42,694 nucleotides of DNA from Firmicutes bacterium ADurb.Bin153 (lineage in GTDB: Bacteria > Bacillota > DTU025 > MWDF01). The DNA lies in the NCBI GenBank assembly GCA_002070415.1, contig MWDF01000015.1, positions 1 to 42,694 of the forward strand, given 5' to 3'. Position 1 is the stretch's first letter, and each line of letters starts with the position of its first letter. A program made the translations under genes and the position numbers. Under the pieces are notes generated by a model. It made no database searches. It was not told the origin of the DNA and was given only the letters and a program-made list of their open reading frames with translations. Shown one piece after another: positions 7,827 to 15,078 of this stretch.

Positions 7827-8105
7827 ATGGCGAAGGCCCTGGCGGCGGACAGCTCCGATAACGTTGCGACCGTGCTCGAAGACGTAGTCCGCGGGCAGTT
7901 GATAGAGATAGCGGGAACGGGCTTGTCCTTTGCGGCCTACTGCGATATTGCGCGTTTCCACAAGGTGGCCTCGGAGGACATACCTGCCGGCTCGCAGGTC
8001 ACTAAGTACGGCCATCCCATCGGATGCGCGACTTCTGACATTCGCAAGGGCGACCACGTGCACGTGCACAACATGGCCAGCCTCCGTGCAAGGAGGGAAG
8101 CCTGA
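7827..8105 (+). CDS. UxaA-family dehydratase small subunit (SAF domain)
   Basis: A 92-residue SAF-domain protein like the N-terminal domain of altronate/galactarate dehydratases and the SuyA subunit of sulfolactate sulfo-lyase. The block K-Y-G-H-P-I-G-x-A-T-x-D-I-x-x-G-D-H-V-H-V-H-N is characteristic. The start is ATG 7827, five bases after GGGGGTG; the reading frame is open further upstream to 7689 but without a ribosome site. The stop overlaps the large-subunit start by one base (TGATG), so the pair is translationally coupled and should form one enzyme. Confidence 0.85.
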   Translation: MAKALAADSSDNVATVLEDVVRGQLIEIAGTGLSFAAYCDIARFHKVASEDIPAGSQVTKYGHPIGCATSDIRKGDHVHVHNMASLRARREA

Positions 8106-9283
8106 TGGAGCTTCAAGGACGCATGATCGAAGGGTACAGAAGGCCGACGGGAAGGCACGGGATAAGGAACCACCTCGCGATAATACCGGCTTCCGTATGC
8201 GCGGGCGAAGTGGCATCAAGGATCGCAGCGCAAGTTCCAGGGGCGGTCGCCCTGCTCCATCCTAACGGCTGCTGCCAGATGGGCGAGGATTACGCTCAGA
8301 CCGCAAGGACCCTCATCGGCATGGGCAGGAACCCGAACGTGGGTGCTTGCCTTGTGATCGGGCTCGGCTGCGAGGGCATGGACCCTTTGGAGATCGCCGG
8401 AGGAATAAGCGCGACCGGGAAGGATACTGAGACGGTAATCATACAGAAGAGCGGCGGGACCGCAAAGGCCGTGGCCGAGGGGCTCGCAAAGGCCCGGAAG
8501 CTGGCTGGCTTCCTGGCTGCGATGAAGAAGGAGCCCTTCGACGTGTCGGAGCTCGTTTTAGGACTTGAGTGCGGCGCATCCGACCCGACGTCCGGCATAG
8601 CCGCGAACCCTTCGCTGGGTGTCGCCTCCGACATACTGGTGGGACTGGGCGGGGTTTCCGTCCTTTCCGAGACGACTGAGCTGATAGGCGCCGAGGAGCT
8701 GCTTGCCGGAAGGGCCGTCGACAAGGAAGTGGCATCCGAACTACTCAGGATCGTCCTAGAGACAGAAAAGAGGGCGGTCTCGATGGGCACCGACCTTAGG
8801 GGCACGCAACCTACGCCGGGAAACATAAGAGGAGGCATCTCGTCCATAGAGGAGAAGTCCCTGGGGTGCATACTCAAGGCCGGCAGGTCAACGTTGATGG
8901 GGGTGCTCCCCTACGCCGGAGGGATCGGAAGCGACGCAAGGGGCCTCTATATGATGGACACTCCAGGGCAGGACGTCGATTCGATGACTGGGATGCTGGC
9001 CGGGGGCGCGCAGATAATAGTGTTCACAACGGGCCTGGGCACGCCGACCGGAAGCCCCATAGCGCCGGTGATCAAGGTGACGGCCAACAAGGCGACCTTT
9101 GAAAATATGAAAGACGATACCGACCTGGACCTGAGCGCCGTTATGGACGGCACCATGACGCTCACGGAAGCCGGCGGCCTGATATTCGGGGAGATCCTCT
9201 CCGTATGTAGGGGCGAGCTGACCAAGTCGGAGTCGGGGGGGCACAAGGAATTCGGCATAATGAGGGTGGGATGGACCTTCTAG
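8105..9283 (+). CDS. UxaA-family dehydratase large subunit
   Basis: A 392-residue protein homologous to the C-terminal part of altronate dehydratase (UxaA), galactarate dehydratase (GarD) and SuyB. These are metal-dependent lyases removing water (or sulfite) from a C2/C3-functionalised carboxylic acid. Family features include the N-terminal R-x-x-G-R-x-G-I-R-N segment, H-P-N-G-C-C-Q-M, G-L-G-C-E-G, L-E-C-G-A-S-D-P-T-S-G and F-T-T-G-L-G-T-P-x-G-S-P-I-A-P. The order, SAF subunit then large subunit as separate genes, matches SuyAB-like and other split members. No sugar-acid transporter, oxidoreductase or sulfonate gene lies beside it, so the substrate is undetermined. AAGGAGGG precedes the ATG. 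Confidence 0.85.
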   Translation: MELQGRMIEGYRRPTGRHGIRNHLAIIPASVCAGEVASRIAAQVPGAVALLHPNGCCQMGEDYAQTARTLIGMGRNPNVGACLVIGLGCEGMDPLEIAGGISATGKDTETVIIQKSGGTAKAVAEGLAKARKLAGFLAAMKKEPFDVSELVLGLECGASDPTSGIAANPSLGVASDILVGLGGVSVLSETTELIGAEELLAGRAVDKEVASELLRIVLETEKRAVSMGTDLRGTQPTPGNIRGGISSIEEKSLGCILKAGRSTLMGVLPYAGGIGSDARGLYMMDTPGQDVDSMTGMLAGGAQIIVFTTGLGTPTGSPIAPVIKVTANKATFENMKDDTDLDLSAVMDGTMTLTEAGGLIFGEILSVCRGELTKSESGGHKEFGIMRVGWTF

Positions 9284-9304
9284 CCGGGACATCCCGGAGT
9301 CGAA

Positions 9305-9340
9305 GCCCCCGGCGCGAAAGAGCGGCGGGGGCATTTTTTA
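9305..9340 (+). terminator. Rho-independent terminator after the UxaA-like operon
   Basis: Seven-bp GC stem GCCCCCG (9305-9311) / CGGGGGC (9326-9332) followed by A and six T. A second small hairpin without T-run (CGCAGGG / CCCTGCG, 9363-9387) lies between it and the next promoter. Confidence 0.85.
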
Positions 9341-9402
9341 TCGGCCATTTAGCCGAAAAGCCCGCAGGGCCGGACGATACCCCTGCGAGCCGCCGAATGA
9401 GC

Positions 9403-9431
9403 TTGCCAGGATTGTTCACTACTGGTAGTAT
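9403..9431 (+). promoter_or_regulatory. Sigma-70-type promoter for the MATE gene
   Basis: TTGCCA (9403-9408), a 17-base spacer, TAGTAT (9426-9431), about 35 bases before the start codon. Confidence 0.65.
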
Positions 9432-9465
9432 TTAATTTTGCCGTCCGCGAATATTGGAGGTAATC

Positions 9466-10851
9466 ATGTCTGCGCAGAGTCTGACAAAGAGGATAAGGAC
9501 CCACATAGCCGACAAGGCTTTCTATAAACACGCGCTTGCGGTCATGGCGCCCATAGTCATGCAGCAGTTCGTCACGACCATGGTCAACCTGGTCGACAAC
9601 CTGCAGGTCGGGCAGCTCGGCCCGCAGTCTATAGCGGGCGTCAGCATAGCCAACCAGTTCTTCTTCATTTACACGCTGATGCTGTTCGGAATAGCAGGAG
9701 GAGGGGGCCTCTTCGTCGCGCAGTTCTGGGGCGCCGAGGACAGGCAGGGCATGAAGCAGGGCTACCGTTTCATGCTCACGGCTTCCCTTACCATAGCCCT
9801 CGTCTTCATGGCGGGCGCCTACTTCGCCGCTCCCGGGATAATAGGCTACTTCACTGACGATCCCGGGGCCATATCGGAGGGAGTGGCATACCTTAGGGTG
9901 GTCTTCCTGACGTACCTGCCGATAGCGTTCAGTATATCCACCTCGGGCTCGTTCAGGAGCATAGGCCAGGCGAAAATCGCCATGGTGCCTTCGATGGTGG
10001 CGGTGTTCACCAACATGTTCTTCAACTACGTGCTCATATTCGGCAACTTCGGAGCACCGAGGATGGGAGTGCGCGGAGCGGCCCTTGCGACCGTAATCGC
10101 AAGGGTAGTCGAACTGCTCATGCTGTACTATGCGATGAGGAAGGACACCTGCCCGTTCGGTACGCGTCTGGCGCATATCTTCAAGGTGAGGCCCGCCCTC
10201 TTCAGGACCATATTCCTGAAGTCCCTGCCCTTGGTGACGAACGAGCTGCTGTGGTCCACCGGGGTCACGATGCAGTACAAGGCCTACTCCACGAGGGGTG
10301 TGCTGGCCCTTGCCGCCCTGAACATAGCGTATACCGTAAACGACATGTTCTTCATCGTAAACGCCGGCCAGGCCACGGCCGTGTCTGTAATAATCGGCCA
10401 TGCCCTAGGGGCTAACAGGATAGAAGAGGCCAAAAGGGACGCGAGAAGGCTGATACTCTTCGGCATATTCATATCGCTCTGCCTGTTCCTGGTGCACATA
10501 ACGACGGGGGCGCTGGTCCCCTTGGCTTACAAAGTAGGGGATGACGTAAGGTGGACTGCGAGGATATTGACCTTCATTTCCGCCTTCATGATGCCTTTCT
10601 ACCTTACGAACGCGGGTTTCTTCTTCGTACTCAGGGCCGGGGGGGACACCAGGTCAGTCATGCTGATGGATTCGCTGTACTCGTGGGTGGTCGTGGTCCC
10701 GTATGTGATGGCGCTCGCAAGGTTCACCGACCTTCCGCTCATAGGCATGTTCCTGCTCGTCCAGCTCACAGAGTTCGTGAAGCTCGGCATAGCCTACAGC
10801 CTGTTCCGGAAGGAGAAGTGGGCGAAGAACCTGACCGAGCAGCCCTCGTAG
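9466..10851 (+). CDS. MATE-family multidrug/metabolite efflux protein
   Basis: Integral inner-membrane transporter of the MATE (MOP superfamily) type, expected to export organic cations or drugs in exchange for Na+ or H+. The 461 residues form about 12 hydrophobic segments in two similar halves. The first half carries P-I-V-M-Q-Q-F-V-T-T-M-V-N-L-V-D and the G-x-x-x-x-A-Q-F-W-G-A region; the second half repeats the pattern around the F-L-K-S-L-P-L-V-T-N-E segment. The start is ATG 9466 after GGAGG (9456-9460); an in-frame TTG at 9454 overlaps that ribosome site. Single-gene transcription unit with its own promoter and terminator. The substrate cannot be predicted. Confidence 0.9.
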   Translation: MSAQSLTKRIRTHIADKAFYKHALAVMAPIVMQQFVTTMVNLVDNLQVGQLGPQSIAGVSIANQFFFIYTLMLFGIAGGGGLFVAQFWGAEDRQGMKQGYRFMLTASLTIALVFMAGAYFAAPGIIGYFTDDPGAISEGVAYLRVVFLTYLPIAFSISTSGSFRSIGQAKIAMVPSMVAVFTNMFFNYVLIFGNFGAPRMGVRGAALATVIARVVELLMLYYAMRKDTCPFGTRLAHIFKVRPALFRTIFLKSLPLVTNELLWSTGVTMQYKAYSTRGVLALAALNIAYTVNDMFFIVNAGQATAVSVIIGHALGANRIEEAKRDARRLILFGIFISLCLFLVHITTGALVPLAYKVGDDVRWTARILTFISAFMMPFYLTNAGFFFVLRAGGDTRSVMLMDSLYSWVVVVPYVMALARFTDLPLIGMFLLVQLTEFVKLGIAYSLFRKEKWAKNLTEQPS

Positions 10852-10872
10852 CTCACAAGGCCGGGATTCCTT

Positions 10873-10915
10873 GAAGGCCGGTCCGTCCTCCGGGGTCGGA
10901 CCGGCCTTCTCTAAT
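10873..10915 (+). terminator. Terminator hairpin after the MATE gene
   Basis: Perfect 13-bp stem GAAGGCCGGTCCG (10873-10885) / CGGACCGGCCTTC (10897-10909); the tail TCTAATCC is only weakly T-rich. Confidence 0.7.
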
Positions 10916-10941
10916 CCTTGGACGTAATATCCGGAAGCATG

Positions 10942-10969
10942 TTGATTTTTGCGCCCCATGTGTTATATT
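10942..10969 (+). promoter_or_regulatory. Sigma-70-type promoter for the LysE-family gene
   Basis: TTGATT (10942-10947), a 16-base spacer, TATATT (10964-10969), 43 bases before the ATG. Confidence 0.6.
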
Positions 10970-11012
10970 CCATGAAAAGCACCTGCGGCAAGGTGCGCGA
11001 CTGGAGTCTGAA

Positions 11013-11591
11013 ATGAACTACGCGGCATTCTTCTCATACGCGGTGATACAGATATTCACACCCGGCCCCAACAACATCATGGCCATGAACAACGCCACGA
11101 ACTTCGGCATACTCAACAGCATCGGCTTCGATTTCGGAGTCATGGCCGGCTTCTTCGTCATAGTGGTCGTAAGCTGCCTTTTCAGCACGGCGCTGTATGC
11201 CGTGGTCCCGACGGTAGAACCGATCGTGACCGTAATAGGCGCCGCCTACATACTCTACCTCGCATGGAAGACCTTCACCGCCGGCGGGCACAAAGACGAT
11301 TCGAGGGCGGGCATAAGGAACTTCCTGCCGGGCGTGGTGGTGCAGTTCATAAACCCGAAAGGACTGCTGATGGCGCTTACCGTCTCATCGGTGTACATAA
11401 CCCCGAGCTTCACCTCCATCTGGCCCATGGTGGGCCTGGCGGCGCTGCTCGGGGCCATGTGCCTTGTCTCCACACTCATGTGGGGACTGTTCGGCTCCCT
11501 GTTCCAGAAGTTCTTCACAGGCCACAGGAAGCTGGTCAATGCGATAATGGCGCTGCTTCTGCTCTACTGCGCCGTCTCCTTGTTCCTGTGA
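11013..11591 (+). CDS. LysE/RhtB-family amino-acid exporter
   Basis: A 192-residue membrane protein with about six hydrophobic segments. The N-terminal F-T-P-G-P-N-N-I-M-A-M signature of the LysE/RhtB exporter family is at residues about 15-25, and the F-I-N-P-K-G motif lies mid-protein. Members export basic or neutral amino acids and related compounds, often to relieve toxic accumulation during peptide use. It has its own promoter and ends only ten bases from the convergent dehydrogenase operon. The proximity suggests, but does not prove, that the exporter handles an amino acid related to that enzyme. GGAG lies seven bases before the ATG. Confidence 0.9.
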   Translation: MNYAAFFSYAVIQIFTPGPNNIMAMNNATNFGILNSIGFDFGVMAGFFVIVVVSCLFSTALYAVVPTVEPIVTVIGAAYILYLAWKTFTAGGHKDDSRAGIRNFLPGVVVQFINPKGLLMALTVSSVYITPSFTSIWPMVGLAALLGAMCLVSTLMWGLFGSLFQKFFTGHRKLVNAIMALLLLYCAVSLFL

Positions 11592-11601
11592 TCGGGCGCC
11601 G

Positions 11602-12744
11602 CTATACGACGGCCGGCTCGATGATTAGCTCGCCCCGCTCGAACCTCTTGTAGTCCAGCATCGAGATGTCCATCGAGGACCTTCCCGTAGCGATCAGCTC
11701 CGCCATCAGACGGCCCGTGAACGGGGCCAGCATGAAGCCGTGGCCCGAGTAGCCGCAGGAGATGTAGAAGCCTTCCACCTCGGTCCCGCCCAGAAGAGGC
11801 TGCCTGTCGGGGGTCATATTGTACATCCCGGCCCACTGCCTGACTACCCTTATGTTCCTGGTCCTGGGCAGAAGCCTTGTGAACACCCTCGCCATGTGGC
11901 TGAGGAAATCCCATGACACGTCGTTCGCGAAGTCCTGCGGGTGCCCTTCCGGGCTGCAGCCTCCTATGATCGACCCGTGCGGCCTCTGCTGGATGTAGTA
12001 GTTGCCTGAGAAGCTCATGAGCATGGGCGGGCACACGCCGGACTCCACGGGCTCGGTTATCAGTATCTCGTGCCTCTCCGAGTAGACGGGGAGGTCCACC
12101 CCTGCCATCTTCCCCACGATCTGCGAGTAGGGTCCCGCGCAATTGAGCACCGTCCTGGTCCTTATCGTGCCCTGCGACGTAGTGACTGACTCCACCCTGT
12201 CCTTGTCGGTATTGATGGCGATGACCTCGGTGAACCTTTCGAACTCGACTCCCAGGCGCTTGGCCGCCTCTACGTATGCGAATGTCGTAAGGAACGGGTC
12301 CGCGTGGCCGTCCTTCGCGTTGAAGGTGAACCCGACCGCGTCCTCCGCCCAGAGGCCCGGACATATCTCATAGGCCTCCGCCTTGCTTATGACCCTGCTT
12401 TCTATCCCGCAGGAGTTCTGCAGGCAGACGTTCTCCTTGAGCTGCTCGAATTCGCTGTCCTTGTAGGCTACCATCAGATAGCCGCACTGGTTGAGCCCTA
12501 TGTCCATGCCGAGCTCGCCCTTCAGCCCCTCGAACGTGGATATGGCGTTCGCGGCGATCTGGCAGTTCATGAGGGTGCCCCATTGGGCCCTTATCCCGGC
12601 GCCGCACCTGCCGGTCGACCCTCCGCAGATGGTGTCCCTCTCCAGCACGACTACGTTCTTGACGCCCAGCCTTGCGAGGTTGTAGGCCGAGGAGGCGCCG
12701 TTTATTCCGCCTCCGATTATGACTACGTCGGCGCTCGTCCTCAT
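11602..12744 (-). CDS. FAD-dependent amino-acid dehydrogenase subunit (DAO / sarcosine oxidase beta-like)
   Basis: Catalytic flavoprotein of the glycine/D-amino-acid oxidase family, 380 aa. The dinucleotide-binding G-G-G-I-N-G (residues 11-16) is followed by an E at the end of strand two (V-V-L-E-R), then G-G-S-T-G-R-C-G-A-G-I-R, where such enzymes contact the flavin. The C-terminal C-G-Y-S-G-H-G-F-M-L-A-P block closes the FAD site. Members oxidise the C-N bond of amino acids such as sarcosine, proline, hydroxyproline or D-amino acids. Its start codon overlaps the [2Fe-2S] gene by four bases. With the four upstream genes it should form a membrane-free, dye-linked dehydrogenase complex rather than an oxidase, since the host appears anaerobic (inference). 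Confidence 0.85.
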   Translation of the reverse strand: MRTSADVVIIGGGINGASSAYNLARLGVKNVVVLERDTICGGSTGRCGAGIRAQWGTLMNCQIAANAISTFEGLKGELGMDIGLNQCGYLMVAYKDSEFEQLKENVCLQNSCGIESRVISKAEAYEICPGLWAEDAVGFTFNAKDGHADPFLTTFAYVEAAKRLGVEFERFTEVIAINTDKDRVESVTTSQGTIRTRTVLNCAGPYSQIVGKMAGVDLPVYSERHEILITEPVESGVCPPMLMSFSGNYYIQQRPHGSIIGGCSPEGHPQDFANDVSWDFLSHMARVFTRLLPRTRNIRVVRQWAGMYNMTPDRQPLLGGTEVEGFYISCGYSGHGFMLAPFTGRLMAELIATGRSSMDISMLDYKRFERGELIIEPAVV

Positions 12745-13031
12745 CTTTCGCGACCCTCCTTCGAAACCTCGGCGAGTATCCCCAGCTTGACGGGTTTCGC
12801 CGGAGGCCTGAAGCTGGGGGGCTTGACCTCGTTGACCGGTATGCCCCTCATCCTCGCTATCTCCCTTACGAGTATGTCGGTACAGCCCCTGCCCTGGCAG
12901 GGCCCCATCCCGATCCTTGTTACCCTCTTGAGCTCCTCGGGCGTATCGTATCCCCTGGCTATCCATTCCCTCACCTCGTCCAGGGTGACTTCCTCGCACC
13001 TGCAGATGTAAACCTTCTCGTCTACCGCCAT
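12741..13031 (-). CDS. Stand-alone BFD-type [2Fe-2S] subunit of the amino-acid dehydrogenase
   Basis: A 96-residue protein matching the bacterioferritin-associated-ferredoxin-like [2Fe-2S] domain. Four cysteines are in the order C-R-C-E-E (residues about 10 and 12) and G-P-C-Q-G-R-G-C (about 44 and 49), with the R-x-G-M-G-x-C-Q-G-x-x-C signature used in HcnB/SoxA-type proteins. There the domain is usually fused to the C-terminus of a larger flavoprotein; here it is a separate gene. It begins one base after the ferredoxin gene's stop and overlaps the DAO gene by four bases. Probable role: electron relay between the two flavoproteins. Confidence 0.82.
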   Translation of the reverse strand: MAVDEKVYICRCEEVTLDEVREWIARGYDTPEELKRVTRIGMGPCQGRGCTDILVREIARMRGIPVNEVKPPSFRPPAKPVKLGILAEVSKEGRER

Positions 13032-13032
13032 G

Positions 13033-13545
13033 CTAGCCCACCACCCTTACGGCGCGCACGTCGTCCTTGAGGCCGTACGGCACGGGGACGGCCACCACGA
13101 ACGTCCTGTCCTTGAACGGCTCCAGCACCTGCTCGATGCTCGAGCGGAACACGATCCTGCCCTGCCTGTCGAGGCAGTCGACCTCCATGCCCTTTACGGG
13201 CTTCGGCAATATCTCATAGGGCAGCTTCATCAGCGCCCAGCCTTCCTTCCAGGCGAGGTCGACCACGAAGCAGGCAAGGCCCGGGCACTTCGCCACGCAC
13301 CTTGCGCACCCTGTGCACTTCGAGTAGTCCACCTTCGGAACGTCGTTTATGTCGGCAAAAGGCAGCACCGCACCGGTCGGGCAGCTCGTATGGCAGGGAT
13401 TGCAGGGTATCCTCTGCGGGCACTCGATCACGACATACCCTCCCCGCTTCGCCTTCCAGGCCTCCTCCCCGGGCATTGCGACGCCGTCCCTGGGCCCTGT
13501 CAGCACGCCCGAGTTGTACAGCAGCTCGTCATTCGTAAAAGACAT
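13033..13545 (-). CDS. 2x[4Fe-4S] ferredoxin-like subunit of the amino-acid dehydrogenase
   Basis: A 170-residue iron-sulphur protein. One cysteine group reads C-N-P-C-H-T-S-C-P and another C-T-G-C-A-R-C-V-A-K-C-P, enough ligands for two [4Fe-4S] clusters; a further cysteine pair occurs around them. The C-terminal half (about 80 residues) has no cysteine motif and may be a docking region. ATG 13545 is chosen because AAGGAGG lies eight bases upstream; the frame runs 33 bases further without a ribosome site. It overlaps the preceding flavoprotein gene by 17 bases. Likely to pass electrons out of the complex, possibly to a soluble ferredoxin. Confidence 0.82.
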   Translation of the reverse strand: MSFTNDELLYNSGVLTGPRDGVAMPGEEAWKAKRGGYVVIECPQRIPCNPCHTSCPTGAVLPFADINDVPKVDYSKCTGCARCVAKCPGLACFVVDLAWKEGWALMKLPYEILPKPVKGMEVDCLDRQGRIVFRSSIEQVLEPFKDRTFVVAVPVPYGLKDDVRAVRVVG

Positions 13546-14644
13546 CGTCGCTACCTCCTTCGCAGATGACGCACTCAAGGCCCGCCCTTATCTTGTCGCA
13601 GACCTCCCCGGCCCTCAGGTGGTCCAGCCTCGCCACGAAGCTCTCGTACCTTCCGGGCCTCGGCTTGTACCCGAGGGCGGCGGCCGCGCCGAAGCCGGCG
13701 AGCCTGCCTTCCACCATCGCCGAGCTGGCCTCCTCGATGCCGGACGAATCCCCCGCGACCCATATGTCGTGGTTTGTGGTCCTTAGGTTGAGGTCCCTGA
13801 CCGGTACGTACCCGCATAGCTGGGGCACGTACTTCATCTTGCATCCTGCCTGCCAGAGAAGCTCCACCGTGGGCGTCAGCCCGACGGCCAGGCAGATCGT
13901 GTCGCAATCGACGGTAAACTCGCTGCCTGTGGGCCTGAACTTGTCGTCCAGCCCCATGACTGCGGCACCTTCCACCGATTCCTCCCCGAGCGCCCTCTTA
14001 ATGCTGTGCATCAGGTGGATGGGAACTCCCAGCCTCCTTATCTTGGCCGCGTGCACCCAGTAGCCGCCTACTCTCGGCGTCGCCTCCACGACGGCCGCCA
14101 CTTCCACGCCGGCTTGTATCAGCTGGTAGGCCACTATTATCCCGATGTTGCCCGCGCCTACCATGAGTACTTTCCTTCCCGGCACGACGCCGTAGACGTT
14201 CATGAGCGTCTGGACTGCGCCCGCCCCGTACACGCCCGGCAGGTCGTTTCCGGGAAACGGGATCAGCCGCTCCTGTGCGCCGGCGGCGATGACCATCTTC
14301 CTTGGCTTCACGAGGAAATACTCCTCCTCGCCGCAAGTAAGGGAGACCGTCCCGTCCTCCCTGTAGTATCCGACCACCGTGGTGTCGGTCATCGTCTCTA
14401 CCTTCTCCGACCTTCCGGCGATCTCTTCCATAAGCATCTCGGCGATCTTGAAGCCCCTTGTCCCCGCATGCTCGTCCCTGCTGCCGAAGAACTTGTGCGT
14501 CTGCTTGATCAGCTGCCCGCCGAGCCTGGGCCCGCTGTCAACGACGAGTACCGAAGCTCCCATGCCGGCGGCTTCGGCCGCGGCGGAAAGGCCTGCAGGG
14601 CCTCCTCCCACTACAAGCAGTTCTACCTCACGCACCCTGCTCAC
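13529..14644 (-). CDS. HcnB/SoxA-like NAD(P)/FAD-dependent oxidoreductase subunit
   Basis: A 371-residue flavoprotein of the pyridine-nucleotide-disulphide-oxidoreductase fold. The FAD-binding G-G-G-P-A-G (from about residue 13) is followed by an E/D-rich strand. A second dinucleotide site G-A-G-N-I-G lies near residue 170, and W-V-A-G-D-S-S-G-I near 318 is the C-terminal FAD motif. It corresponds to the alpha subunit of heterotetrameric sarcosine oxidase, hydrogen-cyanide synthase HcnB and archaeal dye-linked proline dehydrogenases, but its [2Fe-2S] tail is replaced by a separate gene; only a C-x-x-C remains near the end. The start is GTG 14644, overlapping the upstream ferredoxin gene by 17 bases. 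Confidence 0.83.
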   Translation of the reverse strand: MSRVREVELLVVGGGPAGLSAAAEAAGMGASVLVVDSGPRLGGQLIKQTHKFFGSRDEHAGTRGFKIAEMLMEEIAGRSEKVETMTDTTVVGYYREDGTVSLTCGEEEYFLVKPRKMVIAAGAQERLIPFPGNDLPGVYGAGAVQTLMNVYGVVPGRKVLMVGAGNIGIIVAYQLIQAGVEVAAVVEATPRVGGYWVHAAKIRRLGVPIHLMHSIKRALGEESVEGAAVMGLDDKFRPTGSEFTVDCDTICLAVGLTPTVELLWQAGCKMKYVPQLCGYVPVRDLNLRTTNHDIWVAGDSSGIEEASSAMVEGRLAGFGAAAALGYKPRPGRYESFVARLDHLRAGEVCDKIRAGLECVICEGGSDDVFYE

Positions 14645-14966
14645 CGCCTTTTTCCTGCATGGGCACGCTGCCCCTGCCGTGCTGTGTCATGACCGCCATG
14701 CCCTCCTTCAGCGGAGTCACGCAGGTCCGGACGTTGGGCACGCCGTCGACGACCATGAAGCAGGAGCTGCACTTCCCTATGGCACAGAAAAAACCCCGCG
14801 GCCTGTGTGCCTCGGGGCTGTACCTGTACACCTTTACACCGTTGGCGTGTAGCGCTACCGCTATGGGCTCTCCTTCGAAACCCTCCATCGCCCTGCCGTC
14901 GAAAGTGAAGCTGACCGTCCTGCCATGCCCGAACTCAAGAATAGGGTGTGATTCGATTAGGTCCAC
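14628..14966 (-). CDS. Plant-type [2Fe-2S] ferredoxin-like subunit (HcnA / SoxA N-terminal type)
   Basis: A 112-residue protein resembling HcnA and the N-terminal domain of sarcosine oxidase alpha. The cluster motif C-A-I-G-K-C-S-S-C with a distal C in V-R-T-C (C-x4-C-x2-C...C) binds one [2Fe-2S] cluster. GTG 14966 is favoured because AGGAGGG stands five bases upstream; an ATG at 14984 is also in frame but precedes that site. This is the first gene of the five-gene operon. The bases between it and the ftsH terminator hold only a weak candidate promoter (TTGCGT, 17 bases, TACCGG). Confidence 0.82.
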   Translation of the reverse strand: MDLIESHPILEFGHGRTVSFTFDGRAMEGFEGEPIAVALHANGVKVYRYSPEAHRPRGFFCAIGKCSSCFMVVDGVPNVRTCVTPLKEGMAVMTQHGRGSVPMQEKGGEQGA

Positions 14967-15023
14967 GATATCCCTCCTGATCATCCGGTACAGAAGCCGG
15001 TAATGTAACGCAAATCTATCAGG

Positions 15024-15049
15024 CCCGCAGCCCTTTTCCGGGCTGCGGG
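15024..15049 (-). terminator. Terminator hairpin after ftsH
   Basis: Perfect 10-bp GC stem CCCGCAGCCC / GGGCTGCGGG with a six-base loop, about 30 bases beyond the ftsH stop. The T-run on the minus strand is poor (CCTGATAGATTT). Confidence 0.6.
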
Positions 15050-15078
15050 TGGCATACATGGGTAGTATTCTTCGACAC

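Noticed and set aside
12745..12999. 85-residue N-terminal extension of the DAO-type flavoprotein
   Set aside because: It overlaps the whole BFD gene in another frame and is low-complexity; the FAD motif begins properly at ATG 12744, which overlaps the upstream stop.
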